Below the pieces are notes generated by a model that was given only the letters and a program-made list of their open reading frames with translations, had not been told where the DNA came from and searched no databases. DNA of 64,000 nt from Pictodentalium vernedei (taxonomy: Eukaryota > Mollusca > Scaphopoda > Dentaliida > Dentaliidae), in the NCBI GenBank assembly GCA_031216915.1, contig CM062289.1, positions 26,059,533 to 26,123,532 of the forward strand, in the 5' to 3' direction. Made by a program: the position numbers and the translations under genes. Numbering within the stretch: position 1 is the first letter of the stretch; every line of letters begins with the position of its first letter. Of this stretch, positions 11,479 through 22,270 are shown piece after piece.

Positions 11479-13617
11479 TTTTAGCTCACCGAAGGGAGCT
11501 AAACTTATCACTTTCCGTCCGTCGTCCGTCCGGCATCGTGAACATTTTTCAAACGACTTATCCTCTGAAACCGCTAGGTCGATTTGCTAGAAACTTGGTA
11601 TGGATGTTCATTACCATATGTCAATTCAAGTTGTTCAAATGAAATGGCCACGTCCCTTGGGGGCTCTGTATGGGGCATAACTCTGATATCACCATATGAA
11701 TTATAGAAAAATTATTAAAAAATCTTCTCCAGAACCAGTGGGCAGAATCTTTTGATACTTGGTATGCAGCATCTTGGTATGGATCTGATTCAAGTTTATT
11801 CAAATCGCCCCCCTGGATTCATATTTGGGCTCACTATAGAAGCCCAAATTCGAACTTAGTGCATTTCAGGCAAATTTCTTAAAAAATCCTCTTCTCCAGA
11901 TCCAGCAGTCAGAATCTTTTGATATTTGGTATGCAACATTGTGGGGTGGATCTGATTGAAGTTTGTTCAAATCGGCCCCCTGGATTCATATTTGGGCTCA
12001 GTATAGAAGCCTGAATTCGAACTTAGTGCATTTCAGGCAAATTTCTTGAAAAGTCTTCTTCTCCAGATCCAGCAGGCAGAATCTTTTGATATTTGGTATG
12101 CAACATTGTGGGGTGGATCTGATTCAAGTTTGTTCAAATTGGCCCCCTGGGTTCACATTTGGGTTCAGTATAGAAGCCCGAATTCGAACTTAGTGCATTT
12201 CAGGCAAATTTCTTTAAAAATCTTCTTCTCCAGATCCAGCAGGCAGAATCTTTTGATATTTGGTATGCAACATTGTGGGGTGGATCTGATTCAACTTTGT
12301 TCAAATTGGCCCCCTGGGTTCACATTTGGGTTCAGTATAGAAGCCCGAATTCGAACTTAGTGCATTTCAGGCAAATTTCTTTAAAAATCTTCTTCTCCAG
12401 ATCCAGCAGGCAGAATCTTTTGATATTTGGTATGCAACATTGTGGGTTGGATCTGATTGAAGTTTGTTCAAATCGGCCCCCTGGATTCACATTTGGGCTC
12501 AGTATAGAAGCCTGAATTCGAACTTAGTGCATTTCAGGCAAATTTCTTAAAAAAACTTCTTCTCCAGATCCAGCAGGCAGAATCTTTTGATATTTGGTAT
12601 GCAACATTGTGGGGTGGATCTGATTCAAGTTTGTTCAAATTGGCCCCCTGGATTCACATTTGGGTTCAGTATAGAAGCCCGAATTCGAACTTAGTGCATT
12701 TCAGGCAAATTTCTTTAAAAATCTTCTTCTCCAGATCCAGCAGGCAGAATCTTTTGATATTTGGTATGCAACATTGTGGGGTGGATCTGATTCAACTTTG
12801 TTCAAATTGGCCCCCTGGATTCATATTTGGGTTCAGTATAGAAGCCTGAATTCGAACTTAGTGCATTTCAGGCAAATTTCTTAAAAAATCTTCTCAAGAT
12901 CCAGCAGGCAGAATCTTTCGATATTTGGGATGCAACTTTGTGGGGTTGATCTGATTCAAGTTTGTTCAAATCGGCCCCCCTGGATTCATATTTGGGCTCA
13001 CTATAAAAGCTTGAATTCGAACTTAGTGCATTTCAGACAAATTTCTTAAAAAATCTTCTTCTCCAGATCCAGAAGGCAGAATCTTTTGATATTTGGTATG
13101 CAACATTGTGGGGTGGATCTGATTCAAGTTTGTTCAAATCGGCCCCTGGGTTCATATTTGGTCTCAGTATAGGAGCCCAATTTGAACTTAGTGCATTTCA
13201 GGCAAATTTCTTTAAAATCTTCTTCTCAAGATCCAGCAGGCAGAATCTTTTGATATTGGGTATGCAGCATGCTTAATGGGGTTCAGATTCAAGTTTGTTC
13301 AAGCCAAGTCCCTGGGTTCATATTTGGGCTCACTGTGGTAGCCCAAATTATAACTTAGTTCAAAATGAGGAATTTTCTTTAAAAATCTTCTTCTTCAGAT
13401 CCAGCAGTCGGAATGTTTTGATATTTGGTATGCAGCATTCTTACGGGGGAGAGGGGGGGGGGGGGGGGGGTTCAAGTTTGTTCAAGCCATGTCTCTAGTT
13501 CCATATTTGGGCTCACTGTGGGAGCTTGAATTAGTTTGAAATGAGGAATTTTCTTAAAAAATCTTCTTCTTCAGATCCAGCAGTCGGAATGTTTTGATAA
13601 GTGGTATGTAGCATCCT

Positions 13618-13651
<34 letters not shown>

Positions 13652-13859
13652 GATTCAACTTTATTAAAGCCAAGTCCCTGGGTCCATATTTGGGCTCCCT
13701 ATGGGAGCCTGAATTATAACATAGTCAATTTGAGGAATTTTTCTTCAAAAATCTTCTTCAGATTCAGCAGGCGGAATGTTTGGATATTTGGCATGCAGCA
13801 TCCTTAGGGGGTGAGATTCATGTTTGTTAAAGCCAAGTCCCTGGGTTCATATTTGGGCT
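11479..13859. repeat. Long element with ~13 core repeats of ~166 bp, cut by an assembly gap
   Basis: The left end is TTTTTAGCTCACCGAAGGGAGC, followed by a CCGTCCGTCGTCCGTCCGGC-like run. From 11640 the core unit repeats about every 165-168 bp. Each unit carries CAGATCCAGCAGGCAGAATC, TTTTGATATTTGGTATGCA, TTTGTTCAAATCGGCCCC and GCATTTCAGGCAAATTTCTT. Units between 11,900 and 12,900 are nearly identical, implying recent local amplification; later units drift and gain poly-G tracts (13444-13470 and 13618-13650). The array runs into N at 13860, so its right end is not visible. Open frames of 67-104 aa inside are frame copies of the unit. Confidence 0.9.
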
Positions 13860-13959
13860 NNNNNNNNNNNNNNNNNNNNNNNNNNNNNNNNNNNNNNNNN
13901 NNNNNNNNNNNNNNNNNNNNNNNNNNNNNNNNNNNNNNNNNNNNNNNNNNNNNNNNNNN
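13860..13959. other. Assembly gap of 100 N
   Basis: Exactly 100 unknown bases. They lie at the edge of a tandem array with long poly-G runs, which is a likely cause of assembly failure. The true size is unknown. Confidence 0.99.
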
Positions 13960-13968
13960 CTTGGACCA

Positions 13969-14283
13969 TCCACCCCGTTTTGATATTTGATGTTGAAAAT
14001 TCTCAGGAACATTACTTTACACCATCGGCTGTCGGGGAGATTTACCAAATAATTAAGATAACCGAGCTTCAACAGGTCTATCCTGTCCTTGATCCTCATC
14101 CACCCAAGCTCACCCCTGATTGCTTCTAGCGCTGCGGCATTACTCGACCCCGTTATCCATCGGCCTGCATCGTTCTGCAGGATTTCCAAGCTCTTTACGG
14201 CCGTCTGGTTTAGGGGTACCACTTCCGTACCGTATGTTATACTTGGCAGCCCCACCATTTCCCAAATGGTTTTCCCCCCACGA
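13969..14283 (-). pseudogene. LINE reverse-transcriptase C-terminal fragment
   Basis: The minus-strand frame reads through a segment typical of the region just after the polymerase motifs of non-LTR retrotransposons. There is VGLPSITYGTEVVPL, then LEILQNDAGRWITGSS, then RGELGWMRIKDRIDLLKLGY. The P..YG.E.. motif, the later (Q)N.AGR.ITG motif and the GELGW motif occur in that order in CR1/jockey-like and related LINEs. About 100 residues are visible and the rest runs into the N gap. The catalytic FADD box is not present, and no upstream domains are seen. It is a broken, probably dead copy; the clade cannot be decided by eye. Confidence 0.7.
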
Positions 14284-14289
14284 AGTGGG

Positions 14290-15300
14290 TGATGCGATGG
14301 AGTAATAAATAACATTTTCTCTCCTTCTTGTGCAATTTTGACATTGTGATGCCTCTAAAGTGAGTCTTGTCGAAGTACAAAGATAAATATTAACTATTCC
14401 CTGTGGGAAGTGGAGCACTGTTGGTTCACCGTGGTAAGCAAGCTCTATTTTATTTGTAAAATAGGACCCGGCAACCAACACCTGGGGTGAAAGTCCCCTA
14501 CCGCGTGCAGCGTTGTAAACGTCAGGTAGTCTTGCCATTATACTTCTTGTGATCATATTTAGAAACAGATGCAGAAACAGAAAAAAAACACTTAAAAAAT
14601 ATCGATTTGAAGGGTCCTGAGTCGAATGTCGAGTGCAAGCAACAGGAAACTTATTGAGTCCCCCCCCCCCCCCCACACCCCCTCACCGCACAGGCACAGC
14701 ATTAATGGAAAACCTAATATCATTTAGAAATTAGTCCCTCCCCACCGATGAGGAGAAATCAGGCGCCACCACTGAACATTAGGCAGCATTCTGCTGGAAC
14801 TTTCCGTCTTTTATCCCTATCATTGCGGGAAAAATAGCAGTCATCATTCACAAAAATCCCCATGTCCTGCTGGACGTTTTTTATACAGGCATGACAATAA
14901 ATGAATATAAACCGTACACGTATTTTTTATATTATCGAGATTTTGCTTCGCTGTGAAGAGATATGGTACACACTGAACCTAAAATAAATAGATAACGCTG
15001 ATAAAATTCGAAATTATTTGTGGAAATTTTGTTTTATACTCTATTTAGTTTGGAGATATTAATACAGGTTTGCAATGACTGATATGTTTGTTTTCATCAC
15101 ACTGTCAATGGCAACCAACTCGTGACGTCATGTCTGACTTCTCTATAGACTGGAACCCTGCTGCGCACCCCCAAAACGTGATGGACAAAAACGGACCACT
15201 GCACCCCACCTCAAAATAGACAGAAATGCCCACAATAACGGCCAGCTAGGGTGCTACCCACAACACCAATTCATACTTCTTAACACCACCCCACGAGTCA
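14290..15300. other. Unassigned sequence between the LINE fragment and the microsatellite block
   Basis: Contains a diverged copy of the AATAGGACCYGG repeat near 14463 and a poly-C run near 14660. The 178-aa minus-strand frame at 14140-14676 overlaps the LINE fragment in another frame and shows no recognisable domain. Nothing else is identified. Confidence 0.45.
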
Positions 15301-15329
15301 AAATTTGCACAAGTGTATATATACCCGTA

Positions 15330-15573
15330 CGTCCGTCCGTCCGTCCGTCGTCTCTTTATGCCTTTCTCTGTCTCTCTCTCTGTCTCTCTGTCTCTCGCTC
15401 TGTCTCTCTCTGTCTCTCTGTCTCTGTCTCTGTCTCTGTCTCTCTCTGTCTCTCTCTGTCTCTCTGTCTCTGTCTCTGTCACTCTCTGTCTCTCTCTGTC
15501 TCTCTGTCTCTCTCTGTCTCTCTCTGTCTCTCTCTCTCTCTGTGTCTCTGTGTCTCTGTGTCTCTGTGTCTCT

Positions 15574-15645
<72 letters not shown>

Positions 15646-15769
15646 CTCTCTATCTCTCTCTCTCTCTCTCATAAAAAACAAAAAAATTGAAATTCCGCTG
15701 CTGTTGTATGTGTTTAATTTTCGCTGATAAGTATTTTACGCAATTTATGCATTGGATTCTCTCTCTCTC

Positions 15770-15842
<73 letters not shown>

Positions 15843-16020
15843 TCTCTCTCTCTCTCTCCCTCCCTCATCTCTATCACGCTCTTCCTCTTTCTCCAGCTCT
15901 CCCTACCCCTTCTCTCTCTGCATATCCCTCTATATATCTCTCTCCTTCTCGACATCTGTCTGTCCGTCCGTCCGTCCGTCCGTCCGTCCGTCCGTCCCTT
16001 TATGCCTTTATCTGTCTTCG

Positions 16021-16064
<44 letters not shown>

Positions 16065-16155
16065 AAAACAAAAATTTTGAAATTCCCGCTGCTGTAGTAT
16101 GTGTTTTATTTTCGCTGATAAGTATTTTACGCAATTTATGCATTGGATTCTCCAG
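15330..16155. repeat. Duplicated block of CT/CTCTGT and CCGT microsatellites
   Basis: Two related blocks follow each other. Each has CCGTCCGTCCGT repeats (15335-15352 and 15957-15998), then TTTATGCCTTTNTCTGTC, then long CT runs (15361-15670 and 16022-16060). Each ends with a ~90-bp unique segment containing TTCGCTGATAAGTATTTTACGC (15671-15759 and 16061-16151). A further CT run lies at 15759-15880. Long Ser/Leu or Arg/Glu open frames on both strands are low-complexity artefacts. A (C)n run follows at 16155-16174. Confidence 0.92.
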
Positions 16156-16179
16156 TCCCCCCCCCCCCCCCCCCAGTAA

Positions 16180-17105
16180 AATGCTAAGACAATTCATTGA
16201 CTGTCGACCTGGTGTATATTGCTTTCTGTGTTGAGTTAATATTTTTTGGCGAACTGAGCCAAACATTTAAAATCTGTATGAAATAAATCTAGAGCAGATT
16301 TCCAAATATCTACAGACAGAGGTTATATTCACAGATGAGGGGGAATTGAAAATTATCAAGAGGTTTATGCAGCTGTTATCACATGGTGTACTCTTTCTTT
16401 CATTCATCATGTAATTGTCAAATAATATTACCTTTGGTACACACTGATCAATTCTTTTTTACTTTAAAAGAATAACCATGTTTTGTGAGACCTCCTTGGT
16501 GATATTGCACCCATTCTTGGTAGTTTTGTCAGACCTCCTTGGTGAAATAGCACCCATTCTTGGCAGCATAGATAAAGAAAGGAGTGGGGGTACCTTACCA
16601 ATCCACCAACAATTGTGTTAGAAATGTTCTGTTTTGGTGGATCATACTTTGATAAAGCTGAAGAATAGAGCTCTCTGCAATTTATATTTAAAAAGTACCT
16701 GGTCTCCTAAACTGTTTTTTTTTTCATTTTTCACTACGCTCCATCATAGCATAGTTTCAAAAAATTTGGCCAAAAAAATAGATTTAACCCTCTTGTATCA
16801 CTTTTATAAGCCCATTGTGGGGGCTGTTTGACAATGGTACACAATGTCCTGTCTGTGTTCCGCTTGTATATTAAAGCGCCATATGCTGCTGAAAAAACAA
16901 TTTAAAACATGGGAGAAATCATTAGGTTCAGTATAGTAAGGAAGCATAAGGGTTACCAGGCCGCTGTGAACCCTACCCTTTCGCTTACATTACTTACCCT
17001 AACCATTGTAGATGTCTTCCATTTTAGTTCACTTCCAGATAGAGATTTTTTTTCTCAGTATGTTACGTTTACATGTATATTATTTTTTTCAAATCATTCA
17101 AAAGA
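16180..17105. other. Unassigned sequence with a short direct repeat
   Basis: A ~55-bp direct repeat (GACCTCCTTGGTGA.AT.GCACCCATTCTTGG) occurs at about 16489 and 16530. Nothing else is recognised. Confidence 0.45.
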
Positions 17106-17107
17106 CT

Positions 17108-17252
17108 ATAAAATATAAACACAACCATATCATGTAACCCTTCATTGGAATGAGCACGTTCCATTGAGGGGTCACATGATATGGTTCTATTGAATTTTTT
17201 GGAAAAATAATTTTGTTCGACTGCTCAATTTGTAAATTATGCGGGCGGATGC
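17108..17252. mobile_element. TTAA fold-back MITE, type B, partial
   Basis: Contains the type B palindrome (ACCATATCATGT...CATTGGAATG...CATTGAGGGGTCACATGATATGG) and the type B flank CAATTTGTAAATTATGCGGGCGGATGCGG. Both outer ends (CCCTTTACC and GGTAAAGGG) are missing, so it is a truncated copy. The inner GAGCTC centre has decayed to GAGCAC. Confidence 0.75.
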
Positions 17253-17285
17253 GGTGAAAGAAGGGGGTGGGGGATTATTATGATC

Positions 17286-17427
17286 CCCGATGAGTTTGGA
17301 GGTGGGATGGGGAAATCTCACCCGAGGGGCAAGATATTTGAACCAGACCCTCGGCTTGCCGAGGGTCTGGTTCAAATATCTTGCCCCGAGGGTGAGATTT
17401 CCCAATTCCCACCTTCAGACTCAACGA
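17286..17427. repeat. Near-perfect palindrome, ~68-bp arms
   Basis: Left arm 17286-17355 and right arm 17356-17427 meet at GGCTTGCC. The arms pair through CAGACCCTCGG, CAAGATATTTGAACC, GAAATCTCACCC and, with small gaps, the GGTGGGA and GATGAGTTTGG segments. No terminal duplication was found. It is followed at once by the inverted-repeat element at 17418-17710. Confidence 0.85.
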
Positions 17428-17710
17428 GGATGATTTTTCTCCCCACACACGAGGATTACGTCATTATAGATAATTGGCGGTCACGTGCTGACATACCCAA
17501 TTTATCAAGTCGTTGTCCTTTCGAAAAACGAAGCCATTTTGTTTATTTACCATTGTGCAGACGATGATGAAATAGTTCCGGCAACCTAATAAAATATGAA
17601 AATGAGTATGTCACGTGAGGTGGGTGGGATAGAAATATCCCACCCTGCTGTCTCACCTGGGACACGCGTATGTTTCACGTTTTGTGGGGGGAGAAAAATC
17701 GTTATCCTGT
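17418..17710. mobile_element. Small element with ~30-bp inverted terminal repeats
   Basis: The left end CGAGGATGATTTTTCTCCCC pairs with the right end GGGGAGAAAAATCGTTATCC. Inner segments GTCACGTGCTGACATAC and GAGTATGTCACGTGAG also pair. No coding capacity. No clear target-site duplication, so the transposon class is unknown. Confidence 0.55.
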
Positions 17711-17794
17711 TTCGTAGAGAAAATGTGACATTTAGTTAAAAACTGTGGTGTACTACTGTATTTTATCTTTCTTGGTAATGGAATGACTTATTTT

Positions 17795-18090
17795 GTTTAT
17801 TTATTGTGGTTCAACGCCACTTTCAACAAATAGAATCATATCGTTTGGGGAAGTTCTTGGGGTGGAGCAAGCTGAAGAGAACCGCGAGCAGTGGCGAGGA
17901 GTAACTTCCCATTCTTTCAACTTACAAACCCTGAACAAGGAGATTAACATCGGTTGTAAGTATGTGAATTACCGACATGTAGTACGTCTTAGTACACTGC
18001 GCTACCGTGTCCCTACTTGGACAACCGGCATTAAGTGTCTTGCTCAAGGTGAAGTCCGTTGTCCTAACCAATTAACCATCGCGTTTCCTC
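17795..18090 (-). mobile_element. Diverged SINE body fragment, minus orientation
   Basis: Keeps phrases of the SINE body in reverse order: TATTTATTGTGGTTCAACGCC (tail), AGAGAACCGCGAGC, TACGTCTTAGTACACTGCGC, GGCATTAAGTGTCTTGCTCAAGG. No head promoter or target-site duplication is recognisable. It is an old copy, and the 101-aa frame across it is not a gene. Confidence 0.6.
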
Positions 18091-18111
18091 TCGAATGATC
18101 AAATCGTGCAG

Positions 18112-18165
18112 ATATTTATTTATTGAAGAGAAGTGCACCATCGACGTTCGGTGCTCCTTAATTTG

Positions 18166-18200
<35 letters not shown>

Positions 18201-18360
18201 AAAATGCAAATTAATTTTTCATCCTTAATACACAGCGCCACCGTGTCCTCGCGTGGGAAATCGGGATAAAGTGTCTTACCAAAGGGCACAGCGTAGATGA
18301 AGTGATTCGGGGTCGACCCTTTGATCTGAAGTCCACTGCGCTAACCAATGGACCATTCTC
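18112..18360 (-). mobile_element. SINE body fragment split by a small A/T-rich insertion
   Basis: SINE phrases ATTTATTTATTGA, GTGCACCATCGACGTTCGG, ACACAGCGCCACCGTGTCC and GGGATAAAGTGTCTTACC are visible on the minus strand. They are interrupted at 18163-18221 by a short inverted-repeat insertion. No intact head is seen. Confidence 0.6.
18163..18221. mobile_element. 59-bp hairpin-like insertion with 8-bp duplication
   Basis: TCCTTAAT occurs on both sides (18155-18162 and 18222-18229), consistent with an 8-bp target-site duplication. The insert starts TTGCATTTTTT and has AAAATGCAAATTAA near its end, so the ends pair around a long poly-T run. Its size is very small, so a micro-MITE or a replication-slippage product are both possible. 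Confidence 0.45.
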
Positions 18361-18399
18361 CTTCTCGACTGATCAGCTCGTGCAGATAACACATGTCTA

Positions 18400-18781
18400 G
18401 GGAGCGCGGTGGCTCAGTAGGTAGAGGTGCAGGCTGCAAGCCGAGATGTCCTCGGTTCGAATCCCACCTGCGGCAACCGCGTTGTGTCCTTGGGCAAGAC
18501 ACTTCATCTCCATTGCCCGTGTGGGGGCACGATGACGCCGTGTACTAAGGCGTACTGCACGTCGATGGTACGCATGTCTTCAACCAATCTAACCCTGCCT
18601 GTGCTGCAGTGCAGTGCGGAGTTACGATGTTGGGAAGCTGGCAGCTGCTCGTCATTGCTCGGTGGTTCTCTCCGGGTACTCCGGCTTCCTCCACCCGTAA
18701 AACTGTCACGGTCATGATTAGCCATTGTGCATAAATATGTGACCTTAAACATCAATAAATAATAAATAAATAAATAAATAA
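18400..18781 (+). mobile_element. SINE, tRNA head, 14-bp target-site duplication
   Basis: Flanked by ATAACACATGTCTA at 18386-18399 and 18782-18795. The head has GGTGGCTCAGTAGGTAGAGG (A box) and GGTTCGAATCCCACC (B box), spaced as in a tRNA, giving an internal RNA polymerase III promoter. The shared body begins TTGTGTCCTTGGGCAAGAC and runs to GTGACCTTAAACATCAATAAATAAT plus a variable (AAAT)n tail. It is complete and has well-preserved duplications, so it is a relatively young copy. The 96- and 121-aa frames across it are not genes. Confidence 0.95.
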
Positions 18782-19317
18782 ATAACACATGTCTAAAAAG
18801 TACGGACAGTCGTATCTTGTCTTTGCTATGACATTTTGTCAATCTGTTGATGGAGCCTTTATATATCATAAAATCACTGTGAACAAATAACCACTCGTGA
18901 ACTCCAATGTTCAGACCTCAAAATCGATCTCCAAATAAAATTTACTGATAATATTGAGGGAATATCCGTTTCCATAGATTTTATGTTCTGTGGTTACTTT
19001 TATGTTGTCAAGAAGATGTTGAAGAATAATTGCTCTGCTCTCATGGGAATTAATTTGATTAACCACATGTCTGGTTGAACAAATGCTGGACTGCCAGGAG
19101 TTTCACCAAAAATAGCTGGCGATTTAATCCATGGGCAATCTTTTTCGTCGTCCACAATGATAAATGGAAAATTGTCCTTACAAATGTTCTAAATTTGTAA
19201 CTCCACATTGTACAAATTGTCCGTTAAAATATGGTAAAATGTCTGATAACCGGATATTGGTCCGGTCACCTTAAATTTTACGATAACAGCTATTTCTTCC
19301 CGAATGGTAATATATAG

Positions 19318-19464
19318 AGGATATGGAATGAGTGTTTTTCTCATATAATATTTATGAAACGAGCCTAAGAATTTTCCGTTTGGGCGAGCCTCAGGCGAGC
19401 CCAAACAGAAAATTCGGCCGAGTTTCATAAATATTATATGAGAAAAACACTCATTTCATATTCT
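19318..19464. repeat. Long imperfect palindrome, ~66-bp arms
   Basis: GAGTGTTTTTCTCATATAAT on the left pairs with ATTATATGAGAAAAACACTC on the right. The pairing continues through ATATTTATGAAAC and the centre GCGAGCCTCAGGCGAGC. A few mismatches lie near the GAGCCTAAGAATT stretch. No target duplication was identified. Confidence 0.85.
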
Positions 19465-19518
19465 ATTTATCATATGACACACACACGCACAAATTAGTCA
19501 CTTAGTATGACTTTCTAA

Positions 19519-19732
19519 CCGATCGCCTAACTTGAATTGCAGACGGCACTTGGAAAAAAACATCCTCGTAAAACTAAAAAAATTCATTTTTTTCTTCCAA
19601 AACATAGGTTATGACCCCTCATTGGAACGAGCTCGTTGCGCCCGTTCCAATGAGGGGCCATAACCTATGTTTTGGAAGCAAAAAGTGAAAATATAAAAAA
19701 AAATGAACGGCGTTTTTCTTGTAGGTAAAAGA
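19519..19732. mobile_element. TTAA fold-back MITE, type A, reverse orientation, decayed
   Basis: The left side carries a decayed type A end (GATCGCCTAACTTG, then GCAGACGGCACTTGG, matching the reverse of CAAGTGTCGTCTGC). The centre is the type A palindrome ACATAGGTTATGACCCCTC...GGGGCCATAACCTATGT. The right end reads GTAGGTAAAAGA before TTAA (19733-19736); the left flank is CTAA (19515-19518). In this copy both arms carry the A-T version of the variable core pair (CATTGG with CCAATG). Confidence 0.75.
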
Positions 19733-20177
19733 TTAATACAATACAACCCTACCTTAAACAGGACAGATAACGTTAATTCTCCCTACTGAAATTATGCAAA
19801 TGTCACCCAGTTGTATTTTGTTTAGCCAATCAGATTGTCCAGTTTTGAAATTGACCAATGAAAGCTCCCAACTGTAATTATGCAAATTATGAAAATGTGG
19901 CCCAGTTGTGTTTTGTTTAGCCAATCAAATTGTCTAGTTTTGAAATTGACCAATGAAATTATTTATCACTGATTAATATGAAAACAAAATATCAAATGTT
20001 TTAAAGTGAACAAAAACGGACGAGTCATATGATAAAACAAAATACCAATAAAGGACTGCTTATGTTTAGTAGAATACTCTTTTTATGTTTTATGTAAAAA
20101 GTACTTTCTTATGTTTTTCGTCCATGTCGAACGAAATGTTGTCTTGGAAGAGTCCATCCTTAAGGTAAACCAATTAA

Positions 20178-20345
20178 CCGTTTGCACACTGATGTCGAAA
20201 TATCAAAACTTGAAATTTTTTCCCCATAATGCAACTAGGAATTAAAGCAATTCAGCCTTGTTTGACATTGAGCTCATTGAGCTCCGTCAAGCAAGGCTGA
20301 ATTGGTTGAATTCCTAGTTGCATTATGGGAAACAGTGTTGTGGCT
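20178..20345. mobile_element. TTAA fold-back MITE, type C, right end missing
   Basis: TTAA at 20174-20177 precedes CCGTTTGCACACTGATGTCG. The palindrome pairs CCCATAATGCAACTAGGAATT with AATTCCTAGTTGCATTATGG and, inward, AATTCAGCCTTG with CAAGGCTGAATT. The centre GAGCTCATTGAGCTC resembles the GAGCTC centre of types A and B. The expected right end (GATATT..GCA..GTTAA) is not found before the 5S-SINE. Confidence 0.7.
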
Positions 20346-20354
20346 TGTAGTTTT

Positions 20355-20840
20355 GGTGGAGGCGCGGTGGCGTTACGGTAACCGGTTCTCGTCCGATCAC
20401 CGAAGTTAAGCAACGTCGAGCCCGGTTAGTCCGTCGATGGGTGACCGTCTGAGCGATCGATTCGGACTCCCGCGTTGTGTCCTTGGGCAGGGCACTTAAC
20501 GCCGATTGTCCACACGGGGGCACGATGACGCCGTGTACTAAGGCGTACTGCACGTCGAAGGTGCGCATGTTTTCAACCAATCTAACCCTGCCTGTGCTGC
20601 AGTGCGGAGTTGCGATGTTGGGGAGCTGGCAGCTGCTCATCGTTGCTGGATGGTTCTCTCCGGGTACACCGGCTTCCTTCACCCGTAAAACTGTCACGGT
20701 CACGATTAGCCATTGTGCATAAGTATGTGACCTTAAACACCGGCTTCCTCCACCCAGAAAACTGTCCGACACGAAGTGACCCTGGCTGTCGAAAGTGTCG
20801 TCAAACCCACGTCAAACTCCAATAAATAAACAGATAAATA
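20355..20840 (+). mobile_element. 5S rRNA-headed SINE with two tail modules in series
   Basis: The head (about 20366-20455) is a 5S rRNA derivative. It has CCGGTTCTCGTCCGATCACC, then GAAGTTAAGCAACGTCGAGC (A-box region of the 5S internal promoter), then GATGGGTGACCGTCTG (the intermediate element and C box). The body from TTGTGTCCTTGGGCAGGGC is the same one that follows a tRNA head in the SINEs at 18400, 38262 and 60578. After the usual tail GTGACCTTAAACACC it continues into a second tail type (CCGGCTTCCTCCACCC, CTGTCCGACACGAAGTGACC, then AATAAATAAA) that ends the SINEs at 54357 and 54974. No target-site duplication was found. The 149-aa minus frame is an artefact. Confidence 0.88.
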
Positions 20841-20844
20841 ATAA

Positions 20845-22260
20845 TATTTCTGTTGCCATAAAGATATTAATTGGTCTACGCTGTATGACAAACCAACAGT
20901 CTTCTCGTGTTGTGAAGTGAGACGAAATATCAGTTCCTCTACTTTTCCTCAAGTTGGAACAAAATGTTCGGATTTGCCAAATATGGAATTTTCAACGTAA
21001 TATATTACGGTAGGGTTCCCAGCAACTGGATTGTCAGTACTTTTAAAGTATTTTAACGGTAATTTTTACAGAGCAGAAAGTTTCCAAAAATCGCTCTATT
21101 GATCATGGGGCTTCCATGTTTTCAATAATCGTTCTTTAAAATATAACATTTTATAGGAATTTTATCGTTATTCTTTTTTTTAAGAGAGAACCTTGAAAGA
21201 TTGATCGGAAGGCAGAGGCGTTCAAATAACTTGAAGAACTTGTTTTCTGATATCTTACAATATGTATGGTTAAACAACACATCGAAGTTTCACTTCGAAG
21301 TTGTTAGTTTCGAAGTTATGGTTGTGAAACGAGTGCAGTTAGTTGTCTGGTTTGGTAAGATGCAGTGGTTTTCAACTCTTCCAACCTTCCACGAAAAGTG
21401 CTGCCAGCAACCCAGTTTAGTTCCCGTAGACGTAAGTGTATTGCAGGGGTGTAGTCAGCATTTTTTTTAGTAGGGTCGCCCACAATGCAACTCAAGGATG
21501 AGAATGTCTGGAACTAAAAAAACTGAAAATATTGCCACAGGCCAAGCCTTGGCCAAAGGTCAAGGTGGAGGAGATTATGGGCCCATAATCTCCTCCAACT
21601 TAACCTTTGGCCATCGGTGGTGGTCCGGTGGAAAAGGGGAGGAGGGGTGATCCCCCGGAAAAAATCTTCAATATTTGATATCAGCACTTATCAAAGAAAT
21701 TCATGTTGAGTGTAAATGAATCAAAGTCAATGTAGGCATGTATTAGATTGCTGTGGAGAATATCGGCCGCGGACCTTCGGGATTCGTACTACCCCCATGA
21801 CCCTCCATGGCTACACCGTTGTCTTGATAATAGACAATTTGAGAAGCCGCGCAAGACATATATAAACTAGATTAAAAACACTTCATCTCATAGATTATTC
21901 AGCAACGATTACCTTGTGAATGAGAACGAAACACATTTTCTTTAGCACATAGTTTGGAGTCAAGATTGCGTCAAATTTAATGGGCCAATGTCATTAAATT
22001 TACGTGCGAAATTTCGTAATGTTTCGTATTACGGATTTGAGTCAGAAATCATAGTCTGAATTGTAAGAGAATTCCATATCGATTTTCCAGACAATTCCAA
22101 ATTATTTCCTGATGACTTGTGATAACCAATTTCTTTGAAGTGTGCAGCCATTTTCTAGACGTATGTGTACAGTTTGTGACGTCTTGGTATGTACATTTAC
22201 TGTTTAATACTCACATGTAAACCCTCTACTTCTGGGGTGAACAAAGCCATCACATCGTTA
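20845..22260. other. Mostly unassigned; one palindrome at 21551-21612
   Basis: The palindrome pairs GGCCAAAGGTCAAGGTGGAG with the reverse of CTCCAACTTAACCTTTGGCC around GGGCCC, with one extra base on one arm. No gene is recognised in the rest, including the 89-aa frame at 21201-21470. Confidence 0.5.
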
Positions 22261-22270
22261 GCGTTTTTAA

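Noticed and set aside
14140-14676. 178-aa minus frame upstream of the LINE fragment
   Set aside because: It overlaps the LINE frame in a different phase, and its extra part shows no reverse-transcriptase or endonuclease motif.
15298-16266. Ser/Leu-rich and Arg/Glu-rich frames of 88-160 aa on both strands
   Set aside because: They are translations of CT and CTCTGT microsatellites.
18400-18475. tRNA gene from A and B boxes
   Set aside because: The segment does not fold into a full cloverleaf with a convincing anticodon arm, and it is joined to a SINE body with a target-site duplication.
20366-20455. Functional 5S rRNA gene
   Set aside because: Only the 5S internal promoter region is recognisable, followed directly by a SINE body; there is no intact 3' part of 5S rRNA.
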